NCBI RefSeq assembly: GCF_003287285.1
Contig: NZ_QMIG01000007.1
Location: 121,147-185,146, forward strand
Direction: 5' to 3'
From: Phytoactinopolyspora halophila
GTDB taxonomy: Bacteria > Actinomycetota > Actinomycetes > Jiangellales > Jiangellaceae
DNA: 64,000 nucleotides
Shown: positions 54,708 to 63,938 of the stretch, piece after piece
Layout of the letters: every line of letters starts with the position of its first letter
Numbering within the stretch: position 1 is the stretch's first letter
Notes under the pieces: generated by a model
The model's input: only the letters and a program-made list of their open reading frames with translations
Databases searched by the model: none
Told to the model about the DNA's origin: nothing
Made by a program: the position numbers and the translations under genes

Positions 54708-55004
54708 ATGACCGTGTTCGACAACGACGCACTGCATGCCATGCTGGCCGGCATACCGCAGTGGTCCGGCGACACGACCGGAATACACCGTACGGTTCAG
54801 GCTCCGGACTTCCGTACCGCGATCGCGATCGTCGACGACGTTGCCGAGGCGGCCGAAGGCGCCAATCACCACCCGGATATCGACATCCGGTACCGCACGC
54901 TCACCTTCACCCTGTCCACCCACTCGGCTGGCGGCGTCACCAGCGCGGATGTAGACCTCGCGCGAACCATCGACGCCGTGGTGAACGACCACAACGCGGG
55001 CTGA
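54708..55004 (+). CDS. 4a-hydroxytetrahydrobiopterin dehydratase (PCD/DCoH family)
   Basis: 98 residues from ATG 54708, with GGGGAAGGAG upstream. The active-site signature ANHHPDIDIRY followed by TLSTHSAGGVTSADVDLA is diagnostic. It dehydrates 4a-hydroxypterins formed by aromatic amino acid hydroxylases; none is in the window, so it may be a housekeeping pterin-recycling or moonlighting protein. Confidence 0.92.
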   Translation: MTVFDNDALHAMLAGIPQWSGDTTGIHRTVQAPDFRTAIAIVDDVAEAAEGANHHPDIDIRYRTLTFTLSTHSAGGVTSADVDLARTIDAVVNDHNAG

Positions 55005-55082
55005 CCGAAACCGCACCAGGCAGACCGTTCCCCAGCCAGCCACGCTGGTTCCCAGCCACTTGGCGGGCGCACGAGTCGAGGC

Positions 55083-55148
55083 TGATCGTGACGTCAGCGT
55101 CCGCTGATCGAGGTGTCAGCGGACGCTGATCGTGGCGTCAGTCGACGC
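55083..55148. repeat. 22-bp tandem repeat, three copies, over a stop codon
   Basis: Copies at 55083-55104, 55105-55126 and 55127-55148, with consensus TGATCGTGGCGTCAG plus CGGACGC-like tail. The copy nearest the gene contains the stop of the split-barrel protein gene (55138-55140). Confidence 0.85.
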
Positions 55149-55815
55149 TGGCGGACGTATCCGGGACGGTCGTTCGCTGGCGTCGGCTCAGGCCACGTTC
55201 TTCTGCCACACCGAAGTAGTCGCCGCCCTTCTTCTTCCGATCGTCCGTCCCCCACGCACGGTTCCGAGGTACCGGCATCATCCGGGGGATGTGTTTCGAA
55301 CAGTGGATATACGCTTCCTCGATGTCGACCAGGATCCAGCGTTCCGGGCGGCGGCCCGGTGCCTCCGTTTCCATTTTCTGATCCGGATACCAGGCACGGA
55401 AATCGTCGGCCGCCATCAACGACGCCGTCCCGTTGATGTGCAACCCGACGAGATCGTGGACGAAATCCATGAACAACAGGCCCACATGGGGGTTCTCCGT
55501 GATGTTTCCCGCACTGGCCAGCACGCCGTTGCCGCGGAACTCGGGCCAGGCGATTCTTCTGGGATCGAGGACTCGCACGAATCCGGCCGGGCCGGCACGA
55601 AAGCTCACGTCGCATTCGCCGTGGCCGTCGGCGGTACCGACAAAGACCATTTCCATACGGCCGACGAACTCCCGCATCTGGTCGTTCAGATGGTCTGACA
55701 TCTGTTCGCTGTAGAAGCGATCCGCCCGATCCCGACTTCCGCATTGCTCCTGCAAGACGTGTTCACCCGTCGAACCGGGCCGGTCGTCGTCGATACCGAC
55801 GTGTGGTTGAGTCAT
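55138..55815 (-). CDS. Pyridoxamine 5'-phosphate oxidase family (flavin split-barrel) protein
   Basis: 225 residues from ATG 55815, with AGGAGG 9 nt upstream. The split-barrel core runs from MEMVFVGTADGHGECDVSFR through NPHVGLLFMDF to LVGLHINGTASL, a FMN- or F420-binding fold. The substrate is unknown. A C-terminal extension with KHIPRMMPVPRNRAW is typical of a large actinobacterial subgroup. Its upstream neighbour on the same strand is a methyltransferase, separated by palindrome copy 3. Confidence 0.85.
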   Translation of the reverse strand: MTQPHVGIDDDRPGSTGEHVLQEQCGSRDRADRFYSEQMSDHLNDQMREFVGRMEMVFVGTADGHGECDVSFRAGPAGFVRVLDPRRIAWPEFRGNGVLASAGNITENPHVGLLFMDFVHDLVGLHINGTASLMAADDFRAWYPDQKMETEAPGRRPERWILVDIEEAYIHCSKHIPRMMPVPRNRAWGTDDRKKKGGDYFGVAEERGLSRRQRTTVPDTSASVD

Positions 55816-55953
55816 ACCCGCGAACCTCCTGTCGCTCCGCCCAGACGGCCAGATGGCCACTCCCGAGTACCCATGATCACGTATTGCGACCAAGAACGAT
55901 AGAATCACCCCGGGTTCCATCAACACAAATCCCAAAGATCACCAGATAACTCC

Positions 55954-56041
55954 GAATGATCATGTTTGGTACGTTTCCTCGGGCCGTAACACGTCTGCAG
56001 CCGTGTTACGGCCCGAGAAAACGTACCAAACATGATCATTC
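55954..56041. repeat. Type A palindrome (copy 3)
   Basis: 88 bp centred on CTGCAG (55995-56000); the arms differ at 2 of 44 positions. It lies 44 bp after the stop of the methyltransferase gene and upstream of the split-barrel gene. Confidence 0.92.
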
Positions 56042-56085
56042 CGGCCGGGCCGGGAACTCTTTCGGGATCGGCAGCGGGCCGGCCT

Positions 56086-56688
56086 TCACCGCCGGTGGCG
56101 CAACACCGTAACGGCAAAATCGGCGTCGTCGTGCCAGGCGTCGAGGTGCCATGTCGCGAAGCGATGCTCGATGCGCAGGCCGGCGTCGGCAACGTAGCTA
56201 TCGAAATCCTTCAGCGCCAGCTCGCGGTTGACGTGAAACCCGATCACGACGAAGCCTTCCAGCTTCACGCACGCACGCATCCGCGCCAGTACGTCGGTTT
56301 CGGTTCCCGGCGCCAGAAACACCATCACGTTTCCGGCCAGCACTGCCGCGTCGAACGGTTCCTGCTGCCCCGCGACCTCGAGATCGAACTCGGCCAGATC
56401 GGCGACCAGCCATGTCGGCCCTGGATAATCCGCCGCCGCGGCATCGATCAGATCCGGGTCGGCATCGACGCCGACGACGACGTGTCCGCGCGCGTGCAGC
56501 TCAGCTCCGACGCGCCCCGTGCCACAACCGGCATCGAGGACGCGTGCACCGCGAGGAAGCATCGCGTCGACGAAGCGGGCCTCTCCAGCGAGATCCTCAC
56601 CCTCAGCCGCCATCCGGCGGAAACGGTCGATGTACCACTGGGTGTGACCTTCCTTGGTGTCCGTTGCCCACCGTGTCGGCCGTGTCAT
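56086..56688 (-). CDS. Class I SAM-dependent methyltransferase
   Basis: 200 residues from ATG 56688. Motif I is VLDAGCGTGRVGAELHARGH, followed by VVGVDADPDLIDAA; the acidic motif and post-motif (FDAAVLAGNVMVFLAPG) are present. The substrate is unknown. A longer upstream frame has no family resemblance and would overlap the lipoprotein gene. Confidence 0.88.
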   Translation of the reverse strand: MTRPTRWATDTKEGHTQWYIDRFRRMAAEGEDLAGEARFVDAMLPRGARVLDAGCGTGRVGAELHARGHVVVGVDADPDLIDAAAADYPGPTWLVADLAEFDLEVAGQQEPFDAAVLAGNVMVFLAPGTETDVLARMRACVKLEGFVVIGFHVNRELALKDFDSYVADAGLRIEHRFATWHLDAWHDDADFAVTVLRHRR

Positions 56689-56767
56689 GAGGCTAGAGCC
56701 TCCGCCTTGACGTGGCCACCGCCGAGACCGGGCGGCGTCGCGAACCGGTGAAGGTGAGCTACTCGTC

Positions 56768-57493
56768 TCAATTCGACTCCTCGGTCCACATGTCCTCCCA
56801 GAGGTCGTACAGGCTGGTGTCGTGGAATTCGATGGAGTCTTCGGCCATCCCGGCGATCTCACCCGTGGCTCCGTTTTCCAACGCGCGCTCGGCGGCGTCA
56901 CGCTCCGCATCAGCGTGCGCGCGCAGGACGTCAAGCGCCGCCAGATCGAATTCGAGACCGCTCAGCGTCTCCAGTTCTGCGATCTTTGCGGCGTCGACCA
57001 GACCGTCGACCTCACCCGGCTCCGTCTCGACACCGCCTGCCGCCAGGGTGAATCTGGTCAGTTGTTGCCCCTGCTCGGCGAAGTCGATCTCCTCTTCGGC
57101 GAACTCCACCAGCTCGTCACGATCAGAACGGTCACGGACGATCTCCATGATCTCGACGAGCTGCGCGTCGTAGGCGAGTAGGAAGTGGAGGAACTCGACA
57201 TCGGCCTCCGAGAGCTCCACCGCGCCTTCGAGCTCGTCCATGCGGTTATCGGACGCCTCCCCGTCACCAGAAGCCTCGCCGCCGGAGACCTCATCGCCAG
57301 ATGCCTCGTCGCCGGAAACCTCGTCATCGCCGACGTCCGTCTGCTCCTCGCCTGTCTCGGACGCCACCGAGTCGACTTCGTTGCCGTCGGCGTCGCCCTC
57401 CTGCTCTCCGTCGTCACCACTACACGCGGTGAGCGCGAGAGCCAGGAGAAGTGCCATGGGCGCAAAGAGACGTGCAAGGAACTGGCGAGACAT
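56768..57493 (-). CDS. DUF305-like lipoprotein with altered metal motifs
   Basis: 241 residues. The lipobox ALALTACSGD gives a lipid-anchored surface protein. A very acidic Gly/Ser/Asp/Glu linker with SGDEASGDEVSGGEASGD repeats follows. The helical domain (from ~residue 92) resembles DUF305, but the usual His-His pairs (MIPHHQ-type) are replaced, for example by FLLAYDAQLVEIM and RAHADAERDAAE, so metal binding may be lost. Confidence 0.72.
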   Translation of the reverse strand: MSRQFLARLFAPMALLLALALTACSGDDGEQEGDADGNEVDSVASETGEEQTDVGDDEVSGDEASGDEVSGGEASGDGEASDNRMDELEGAVELSEADVEFLHFLLAYDAQLVEIMEIVRDRSDRDELVEFAEEEIDFAEQGQQLTRFTLAAGGVETEPGEVDGLVDAAKIAELETLSGLEFDLAALDVLRAHADAERDAAERALENGATGEIAGMAEDSIEFHDTSLYDLWEDMWTEESN

Positions 57494-57768
57494 AGATGAT
57501 CACCTTAGGTCGGGTGTGGTAGCGGCTACGTGCTCGATCACAGCGTCGATGCATCGATCAAGCCTGAAGCGAAGCCCGCGGGCTGAGGAGAGCGGCGATA
57601 CGCGCATCGTAGCTGTTCAAATGCTCGACAAGGACGGGGACGGCGCGGACCTGGAGGCGACCAGGCGGCACATCGGGTACTCACCTCGGTACGAGCAGCC
57701 GCGTCTCCCACCCGCAGGAAACCGCCTGGGCTTGCCTTTGTCACTAGTGTCAACTCCTACATTTAAGC

Positions 57769-58014
57769 ATGCCGATCTCCCATACATACCTCGGCGGTCA
57801 GCCTGCCAGTGCCAGCGAGCATGCTCCGCTGGCTTTCGGAGGGTACGCCCACTTCACCGCCATGCAGGAGCGTGATCGGGCGTGTGAGAACGTGACCTTC
57901 ACTTTGGACGTCCTGCACACAGTCCTTGACGATCACTCCGGCGGTCTCGTCGTCGCGTACGCGGAGGTCCGCGACGACGAGACCGCCGACGCCGGCGGCC
58001 GAAATCGGGGCTAG
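57769..58014 (+). pseudogene. Possible remnant of a class IV aminotransferase gene
   Basis: 81 codons from ATG 57769. The first ~33 residues (THTYLGG-like MPISHTYLGGQPASA then LAFGGYAHFTAMQ) look like the N-terminus of class IV aminotransferase-type proteins, after which the resemblance stops and the frame ends. The rest of the gene is absent. This rests on recognition from memory. It may alternatively be a small intact ORF. Confidence 0.35.
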
Positions 58015-58091
58015 GGCCGGGGCCTGACCCCTCCGGATGGGAATCGAAAAGCATTAGCGCACCGGCGTCGTTTCGTTGCACGATCTGACGT

Positions 58092-58736
58092 GTGATCGAT
58101 GACCTCTGGCCAACATTCAAGCTCGCCATCACCACCCCGCGTCTACAGCTACGAGTCCCCCGAGAGGCGGAGATTGCTCAGCTCGCAGAGCTAGCCGGAC
58201 GTGGCATCCACCATGATTCCGAGCGCCCATTCCTCACACCATGGACTGATGGCTCGGCAAAGGACCGAGCAGAAGTCGTGTTGCAAAGTTACTGGAGTGA
58301 ACTGGCCGAGTGGAGGGTCGACAACTGGAGCCTCGGGATGGGGGCGTTTACCACCAGTGGCGAGCCTGTCGGCATGGTGACCCTTCGAGCACAGGACTTC
58401 CCCGTCGTGCGGGAAGTGACCACGACGTCGTGGCTGGGGCTCCAGCACCACGGACAAGGACTCGGAACCGAGGCCCGCAAGGGCATTCTCACGCTCGCCT
58501 TCGATCACCTCGGCGCGGACGCCGCGCGAAGCGAGGTCTTTCAGGACAACCACGCCTCGCAGGCGATATCTCGCAAGCTGGGGTATCAATTCGACGGGAT
58601 CTCGCGTGACTCCAGAGGATCCGAGGTACTGACTTCTGATCGGCTACGCCTGAGCCGGTCCCGCTGGGCGGATGTGCCAACTGCCGGAATCGTGCTCGAC
58701 GGCATCGATGCGTGCCGCCACATGTTCGAGGGCTGA
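58092..58736 (+). CDS. GNAT family N-acetyltransferase (RimJ/RimL-like)
   Basis: 214 residues from GTG 58092. The start (TPRLQLRVPREAEIAQLAEL) and acetyl-CoA site (LGLQHHGQGLGTEARKGIL, then DNHASQAISRKLGYQ) fit the RimJ/RimL-type GNAT fold. Likely acetylates a protein N-terminus or small amine; substrate unknown. No clear ribosome binding site. Confidence 0.88.
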   Translation: MIDDLWPTFKLAITTPRLQLRVPREAEIAQLAELAGRGIHHDSERPFLTPWTDGSAKDRAEVVLQSYWSELAEWRVDNWSLGMGAFTTSGEPVGMVTLRAQDFPVVREVTTTSWLGLQHHGQGLGTEARKGILTLAFDHLGADAARSEVFQDNHASQAISRKLGYQFDGISRDSRGSEVLTSDRLRLSRSRWADVPTAGIVLDGIDACRHMFEG

Positions 58737-58794
58737 CCAGCAGTGCCAAACCGTACCTGGGCGATGGCCCTCATGGGGTTGAACTGGAACTCGA

Positions 58795-59868
58795 CTACAC
58801 ATTGAATCGGAAGTCGACGACATCACCGTCGCGCATGATGTAGTCCTTGCCTTCCATGCGGACCAAGCCCTTCGCCTTGGCCTCGGCCATCGAGCCTGCG
58901 GCAACGAGATCGTCGAACGAGACAATCTCGGCCTTGATAAAGCCCCGTTGGAAATCCGTATGGATCACGCCAGCGGCTTCTGGCGCAGTGGCACCCTTGC
59001 GTATCGTCCAGGCACGCGCCTCTTTGGGCCCGGCCGTGAGGTACGTCTGAAGCCCGAGCGTCTCGAAACCCGCGCGGGCAAGCATGTCCAGCCCGGATTC
59101 TTCCTGGCCGATCGACTGCAGCAGCTCCAGGGCCTCGGCGTCGTCCAGCTCCACGAGCTCGGCCTCGATCTTCGCATCGAGAAAGACCGCCCGGGCCGGG
59201 GCAACGAGCGCGCGCAGCTCGTCTTTCAGCTCCTCGTTCGCGAGTTCCTCGTCGTCCATGTTGAAGACGTACAGGAACGGCTTCGCGGTGAGAAGATGCA
59301 GTTCACGCAACGGTTCCAGGTCGAGGCCGGACGCGAAGACCGTGCGGCCCTCCTCGAGCACCGCCTTGGCCCGTTCCACGTCTTCGACGAGTGCCTGGCG
59401 CTCCTTGGATGCCTTGGCCTCGCGGGCCAGCCGGGGAAGTGCCTTCTCGACGGTCTGCAGATCCGCCAGGATCAGCTCGGTCTCGATGGTCTCGATGTCT
59501 GCCTTCGGGGCGATCTGCCCGTCAACGTGAACGACATCGGAATCGTCGAACACGCGGACGACCTGGCATATCGCATCCGACTCGCGGATGTTCGCAAGGA
59601 ACTGATTACCGAGGCCCTGTCCTTCCGACGCGCCTTTGACGAGCCCGGCGATGTCGACGAAGTCCACGGTTGCCGGCACTTCCCGGGCGGAGTCGAAGAT
59701 CTTGGCAAGGGTGCCGAGCCGTGGATCGGGGACCCCGACTACACCGACATTGGGTTCGATCGTCGCGAACGGGTAGTTCGCCGCCAATGCCTCGTTCTTG
59801 GTCAGCGCATTGAAGAGGGTCGATTTGCCGACGTTTGGCAGTCCGACGATGCCGATGGTGAGACTCAC
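58795..59868 (-). CDS. ychF: Redox-regulated ATPase YchF
   Basis: 357 residues. GLPNVGKSTLFNALT (P-loop), DIAGLVKGASEGQGLGNQFL (G3 and following) and NMDDEEL in place of the NKxD G4 motif, the change that makes YchF prefer ATP. A C-terminal TGS-like domain ends in FRFNV-type sequence. An Obg-family protein bound to ribosomes. TACCCT lies 8 nt before the GTG start. It is divergent from rmuC. Confidence 0.96.
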   Translation of the reverse strand: MSLTIGIVGLPNVGKSTLFNALTKNEALAANYPFATIEPNVGVVGVPDPRLGTLAKIFDSAREVPATVDFVDIAGLVKGASEGQGLGNQFLANIRESDAICQVVRVFDDSDVVHVDGQIAPKADIETIETELILADLQTVEKALPRLAREAKASKERQALVEDVERAKAVLEEGRTVFASGLDLEPLRELHLLTAKPFLYVFNMDDEELANEELKDELRALVAPARAVFLDAKIEAELVELDDAEALELLQSIGQEESGLDMLARAGFETLGLQTYLTAGPKEARAWTIRKGATAPEAAGVIHTDFQRGFIKAEIVSFDDLVAAGSMAEAKAKGLVRMEGKDYIMRDGDVVDFRFNV

Positions 59869-59976
59869 GATGCACTAGGGTACGAGGAGGAGCTCAGCCG
59901 TGCCCAATCAGGTGACCCGTGGGAACTCTGCCGTGTCCTCACGGCGATGTCGGTGGCATCCGGCAGAGTAAGGACC

Positions 59977-61446
59977 ATGGATGCAACGGGTCTCCTTCTC
60001 GCCGGTGTCATGCTGCTTCTCGGGCTCGCACTCGGCGCTCTGCTCGTGCGCGCCCGTATGGCCGGACATGCCGCGCAGGCGCGAGCGGAGCGCGACGCCG
60101 CACGCACCGAACGCGATGCTGTCCAGGCCGAGCGAGACAGACTATCCGGCAAGCTCGACGAGACTCAGACACAGCTCCGGCACACCGAGTCCGAACTCGC
60201 ACAGCTGGAAGTGCAACTGCAGCATGCGCGTAGCGACGCAGACGAGAAGCTCGGACTGCTGCGACAGGAACAGGAACGATTGGGCCAGGAGTTCGAGCGA
60301 CTTTCGGCTGCGGCCCTGCGCCAGAACCGTGACGAGTTCCTCCAGCTCGCCCAGGAGCGCTTCAAGGGCTCCGAGGAACGCGCCAAGAACGAACTCGAGC
60401 AGCGGCGCAACGCCGTCGAGGCGCTCATCAAACCGCTGAACGAGCAGCTGGAAAAGGTCACGAACCACGTCACATCGATCGAGAACGCCCGCACCGAGGC
60501 GTATGCCGAATTGCGCACCCAGCTCGAAGCCATGGGAAAGAGCTCGGAAAAGCTCCGGGAAGAGACCCAGCAGCTGGTAACCGCCTTACGCGCACCGCAA
60601 GTCCGGGGGCGCTGGGGTGAGCTGCAACTGCGTCGCGTCGTCGAGGCGGCGGGAATGCTCGAACACGTCGACTTCACCGAGCAAGCCTCCGTCGAGACCG
60701 CCGATGGGCGGCTACGACCCGATCTGGTGGTCAATCTGGCCGGCGGCAAACGCGTCGTGGTCGATGCCAAGGTGGCGTTCAACGGCTTCCTCGAGGCTCA
60801 AGAGGCCAAGGATGAGGAGACCCGGAACAGCCGACTGGCCGCCCATGCTCGCCACATACGCGATCACATCGAGACGCTGGCCGGCAAGCAGTACTGGGAA
60901 CAGTTCGCGCCCACACCGGAATTCGTCGTGATGTTCGTGCCGTCCGATGTCTTCCTCGATGCGGCGCTCGAACAAGACCCGACACTCTACGAGCACGCCT
61001 TCGAGCGCAACGTCGTCCTGGCTACCCCGTCGACGCTGGTCGCCCTGCTTCGCACCGTCGGCTACGCATGGCGCCAAGATGCTCTGGCGAAGAACGCCCA
61101 ACAGGTGCTCACGCTCGGACGCGAACTGCATTCTCGGCTGTCCACGATGGGCAGTCACATCAGCAAGCTGGGGCGCCAGCTCGACAGTGCGGTCACGGCG
61201 TACAACAAGACCGTCACGTCGCTGGAGAGCCGGGTCATGGTCACGGCGCGCAAGATGGCCGATCTCAAGGTCGTCGATGAGGATCTCGATCCAGTGGCGC
61301 AGGTGGAGAAGTCCTCCCGGCATGTGCAGGCGCCAGAGCTCGTCACAGCCACTGAGGAGCCGTTGGTCGCCCTCGAGAACATCGACCAGCGCTACGGTGT
61401 CGACGTCTCGGACACGTCCGCCGATGCGGACGAAGACGCCGGCTGA
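59977..61446 (+). CDS. rmuC: DNA recombination protein RmuC
   Basis: 489 residues from ATG 59977. One N-terminal membrane helix (LLLAGVMLLLGLALGALLV), a long coiled coil (about residues 30-170), then the RmuC nuclease-like domain (GRWGELQLRRVVEAAGM, LVVDAKVAFNGFLEA, VMFVPSDVFLDAAL). It limits inversions between short inverted repeats in E. coli, which is of interest because this genome carries many long palindromes. ATG 59947 is an alternative start. It converges on ispH across palindrome copy 4. Confidence 0.94.
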   Translation: MDATGLLLAGVMLLLGLALGALLVRARMAGHAAQARAERDAARTERDAVQAERDRLSGKLDETQTQLRHTESELAQLEVQLQHARSDADEKLGLLRQEQERLGQEFERLSAAALRQNRDEFLQLAQERFKGSEERAKNELEQRRNAVEALIKPLNEQLEKVTNHVTSIENARTEAYAELRTQLEAMGKSSEKLREETQQLVTALRAPQVRGRWGELQLRRVVEAAGMLEHVDFTEQASVETADGRLRPDLVVNLAGGKRVVVDAKVAFNGFLEAQEAKDEETRNSRLAAHARHIRDHIETLAGKQYWEQFAPTPEFVVMFVPSDVFLDAALEQDPTLYEHAFERNVVLATPSTLVALLRTVGYAWRQDALAKNAQQVLTLGRELHSRLSTMGSHISKLGRQLDSAVTAYNKTVTSLESRVMVTARKMADLKVVDEDLDPVAQVEKSSRHVQAPELVTATEEPLVALENIDQRYGVDVSDTSADADEDAG

Positions 61447-61525
61447 GGACGAACGGAATTCCGCCAGACCAGCGGAGACACGGACCGCAAACGCCGCAAC
61501 GAGTAGAGCTTGCGGCTACCAACCA

Positions 61526-61613
61526 GAATGATCATGTTTGGTACGTTTTCTCGGGCCGTACTACGTCTGCAGTCGTGTTACGGCCCGAGAAAACGTACCA
61601 AACATGATCATTC
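61526..61613. repeat. Type A palindrome (copy 4)
   Basis: 88 bp centred on CTGCAG (61567-61572); the arms differ at three positions near the centre. The right arm holds the TGA stop codon of ispH (61608-61610). It lies between the convergent rmuC and ispH. Confidence 0.92.
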
Positions 61614-62573
61614 GGAAGGTGTGGCGTTCTTGAGGTCCTTGCGGAGCTCCCGGGGCAGCGAGAACATGAGGGATTCTTCGGTGGTGCGGTGTTCCTCGAC
61701 ATTCGGGAAGCCGCGCTCGGCCAGCCAGCTGATGACGTCCGAGACCAGTTCATCCGGAACCGACGCTCCGCTGGTGACACCGACCGTCGAGACACCTTCG
61801 AGCCACGCTTCGTCGATCTCAGTAGAATTGTCCACCCGGTAGGCAGCATCAGCTCCGGCCGCCAGTGCCACCTCGACCAGGCGGACCGAGTTCGACGAAT
61901 TGGCCGATCCCACGACGAGAACGAGCTCCGACTCGGCGGCCACTTCCTTCACCGCGACCTGCCGGTTCTGCGTGGCGTAACAGATGTCATCGCTGGGCGG
62001 GTTCATCAGGTCCGGGAACCGTTCCCGCAGCTTGCTGACCGTCTCGTACGTTTCGTCGACGGACAGGGTCGTTTGCGACAGCCACACGACGCGCGACGGA
62101 TCGCGTACCTCGACGTTCGCGGCGTCAGCAGGACTCTCCACGAGCTGGATGTTTTCTCGAGCCACGCCCGATGTCCCTTCGACCTCCTCGTGGCCGTCGT
62201 GTCCAATCAGGACGATGTCCAGGTCGTCTCTGGCGAAGCGGCGAGCCTCGTTGTGGACTTTGGTCACCAGTGGGCACGTGGCATCGATGGTGCGCAGCGA
62301 TCTCTGCTCGGCCTCGGCGTAGACGTGTGGCGCGACGCCGTGGGCCGAGAACACGACCATCGCACCTTCTGGGACCTCGTCGAGCTCCTCGACGAAGATC
62401 GCGCCACGTTTCTCGAGGGTCTCGACGACGTGTTTGTTGTGCACGATCTGTTTACGCACGTATATCGGGGCACCGTAGTGCTCCAGGGCCTTCTCCACGG
62501 TCACGACCGCACGGTCCACGCCGGCGCAGTAGCCGCGAGGTGCCGCGAGCAGGACACGTCCTTCGGCAGTCAT
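61608..62573 (-). CDS. ispH: 4-hydroxy-3-methylbut-2-enyl diphosphate reductase
   Basis: 321 residues from ATG 62573. Three cysteines for the [4Fe-4S] cluster lie in [13 protein letters not shown] (Cys16), [13 protein letters not shown] and ICYATQNRQ. It makes IPP and DMAPP, the last step of the MEP route. A TACCAT box lies 7 nt upstream and GGAGG 2 nt upstream; ATG 62582 is an alternative. It faces xseA, and its TGA lies in palindrome copy 4. Confidence 0.95.
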   Translation of the reverse strand: MTAEGRVLLAAPRGYCAGVDRAVVTVEKALEHYGAPIYVRKQIVHNKHVVETLEKRGAIFVEELDEVPEGAMVVFSAHGVAPHVYAEAEQRSLRTIDATCPLVTKVHNEARRFARDDLDIVLIGHDGHEEVEGTSGVARENIQLVESPADAANVEVRDPSRVVWLSQTTLSVDETYETVSKLRERFPDLMNPPSDDICYATQNRQVAVKEVAAESELVLVVGSANSSNSVRLVEVALAAGADAAYRVDNSTEIDEAWLEGVSTVGVTSGASVPDELVSDVISWLAERGFPNVEEHRTTEESLMFSLPRELRKDLKNATPSE

Positions 62574-62580
62574 ATCCTCC

Positions 62581-62586
62581 ATGGTA
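62581..62586 (-). promoter_or_regulatory. Likely -10 box of ispH
   Basis: TACCAT on the minus strand, 7 nt before ATG 62573. It overlaps the space where the xseA -35 region would be. Confidence 0.45.
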
Positions 62587-62598
62587 GGCACGGACGGG

Positions 62599-62604
62599 TA
62601 CGGT
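62599..62604 (+). promoter_or_regulatory. Likely -10 box of leaderless xseA
   Basis: TACGGT ends 6 nt before ATG 62611; no ribosome binding site. This supports 62611 over the upstream ATG 62581. Confidence 0.45.
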
Positions 62605-62610
62605 TCCGAT

Positions 62611-63825
62611 ATGGCGCTCGACACCTCTCCGGAAAAGCCCGCTCCAGTTCGCGTCGTCTCGCAGCTGATCGGCCAGTGGATTCACCGGCTTGGCGCCGTG
62701 TGGATCGAAGGTCAAGTCACCCAGCTCAACCGGCGCCCCGGAACTCAGACCGCGTTCCTCTCGTTGCGCGATCCCGCCGCGGAGGTCTCGATTCAGGTCA
62801 CCTGCCCGGGCCGGGTACTCGACGCGCTCGACACGCCGCTAGCTGACGGGGCCCGCATTGTCGTGCATGCACGACCATCCTGGTACCACACTCGTGGCAC
62901 GCTGTCCCTCGCGGCCGACGACATCCGTCCTGTCGGGCTCGGCGAACTCCTGGCCCGCCTGGAGCGCCTACGCCGGACACTGGCCGCGGAAGGGCTGTTC
63001 GCGCCTGAACGCAAGCTTGCGTTGCCGTTCTTGCCCGCCACCATCGGGCTGGTGTGCGGGCGCGATTCGAAGGCCGAGCACGACGTCGTGGAGAACGCCC
63101 GTCGCCGCTGGCCCGGCGTGCAGTTCCGGATCGAGCCGGTTGCGGTGCAGGGGCCTTCCGCCGCTGGACAGCTCATCGAGGCCATCGGCGTTCTCGATCG
63201 GGCACCTGACATCGAGGTCATCATCGTGGCGCGCGGTGGAGGATCGGTCGAAGACCTCTTGCCGTTCTCCGACGAGGCCGTCATCCGTGCCGTCGCAGCC
63301 GCCCGCACACCCGTGGTGAGCGCTATCGGACACGAAGCCGACAATCCGCTCCTCGATCTCGTCGCCGACGCGCGGGCATCTACGCCCACGGACGCCGCGA
63401 AACATCTCGTCCCCGATGTTCACGAAGAGCTGTCTCGGGTCACCGACGCACGGACGCGGATCAGAGCGGCGCTGCGGCGCTGGATCGATCGGGAACAGGC
63501 CGGACTCGATTCTCTTCGTTCGCGACCTGCCCTTGCCGACGCCGGTCATGGCCTGCGCCTGCGGGCCGACGAGCTCGATTCCCTGCGGGAACGTATGCGC
63601 CGCACCATCCGTCACCGCCTCGAACGTTCCGGAGATGCGCTCGAGCACACCCGTGCCCGGCTGCGGGCGCTGTCGCCGGCCGCAACTCTCGAACGCGGCT
63701 ATGCGGTGGTGCAGCCCCTCGGCGACGACGCACAGCGGGTCATTCGCAGTCCGGAAGAAGTCGAGACCGGTCAGCAGTTGAGCGTGCGGGTAGCCGCCGG
63801 CGAGTTCACCACCACCGTTGACTGA
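62611..63825 (+). CDS. xseA: Exodeoxyribonuclease VII large subunit
   Basis: 404 residues from ATG 62611; ATG 62581 would add ten. The N-terminal OB fold ([23 protein letters not shown]) is followed by the catalytic domain ([39 protein letters not shown]), then a coiled coil and a C-terminal cap. Forms the nuclease with XseB, which is normally encoded next; here no xseB follows before the rRNA terminator. Confidence 0.94.
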   Translation: MALDTSPEKPAPVRVVSQLIGQWIHRLGAVWIEGQVTQLNRRPGTQTAFLSLRDPAAEVSIQVTCPGRVLDALDTPLADGARIVVHARPSWYHTRGTLSLAADDIRPVGLGELLARLERLRRTLAAEGLFAPERKLALPFLPATIGLVCGRDSKAEHDVVENARRRWPGVQFRIEPVAVQGPSAAGQLIEAIGVLDRAPDIEVIIVARGGGSVEDLLPFSDEAVIRAVAAARTPVVSAIGHEADNPLLDLVADARASTPTDAAKHLVPDVHEELSRVTDARTRIRAALRRWIDREQAGLDSLRSRPALADAGHGLRLRADELDSLRERMRRTIRHRLERSGDALEHTRARLRALSPAATLERGYAVVQPLGDDAQRVIRSPEEVETGQQLSVRVAAGEFTTTVD

Positions 63826-63903
63826 CATCCCAGCTGACGTCCTTTGGTGAACGTGCGGCGAGTGGAGTGTCTGAGAAACGGAGCCTTACGGGGTCACAAA
63901 TAC

Positions 63904-63938
63904 ATCGAGGGCCGCCCAACGTATGGGCGGCCCTCGAT
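63904..63938 (-). terminator. Terminator of the rRNA operon
   Basis: A 14-bp perfect stem (63904-63917 with 63925-63938) with a 7-nt loop, just downstream of the 5S gene end on the minus strand. A T-containing tract (TGTATTTGTG) follows on that strand. Confidence 0.85.

Noticed and set aside
57538..57753. 71-residue minus-strand frame upstream of the DUF305-like gene
   Set aside because: No convincing ribosome binding site or family; the region looks like degraded sequence.
58948..59976. 343-codon N-terminal extension of RmuC
   Set aside because: It is antisense to ychF; the membrane helix expected at the RmuC N-terminus begins right after ATG 59977.
11381..61613. Type A palindromes as CRISPR repeats or as insertion sequence ends
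   Set aside because: They are single, widely spaced elements without spacers, and there is no transposase or clear target-site duplication beside them.
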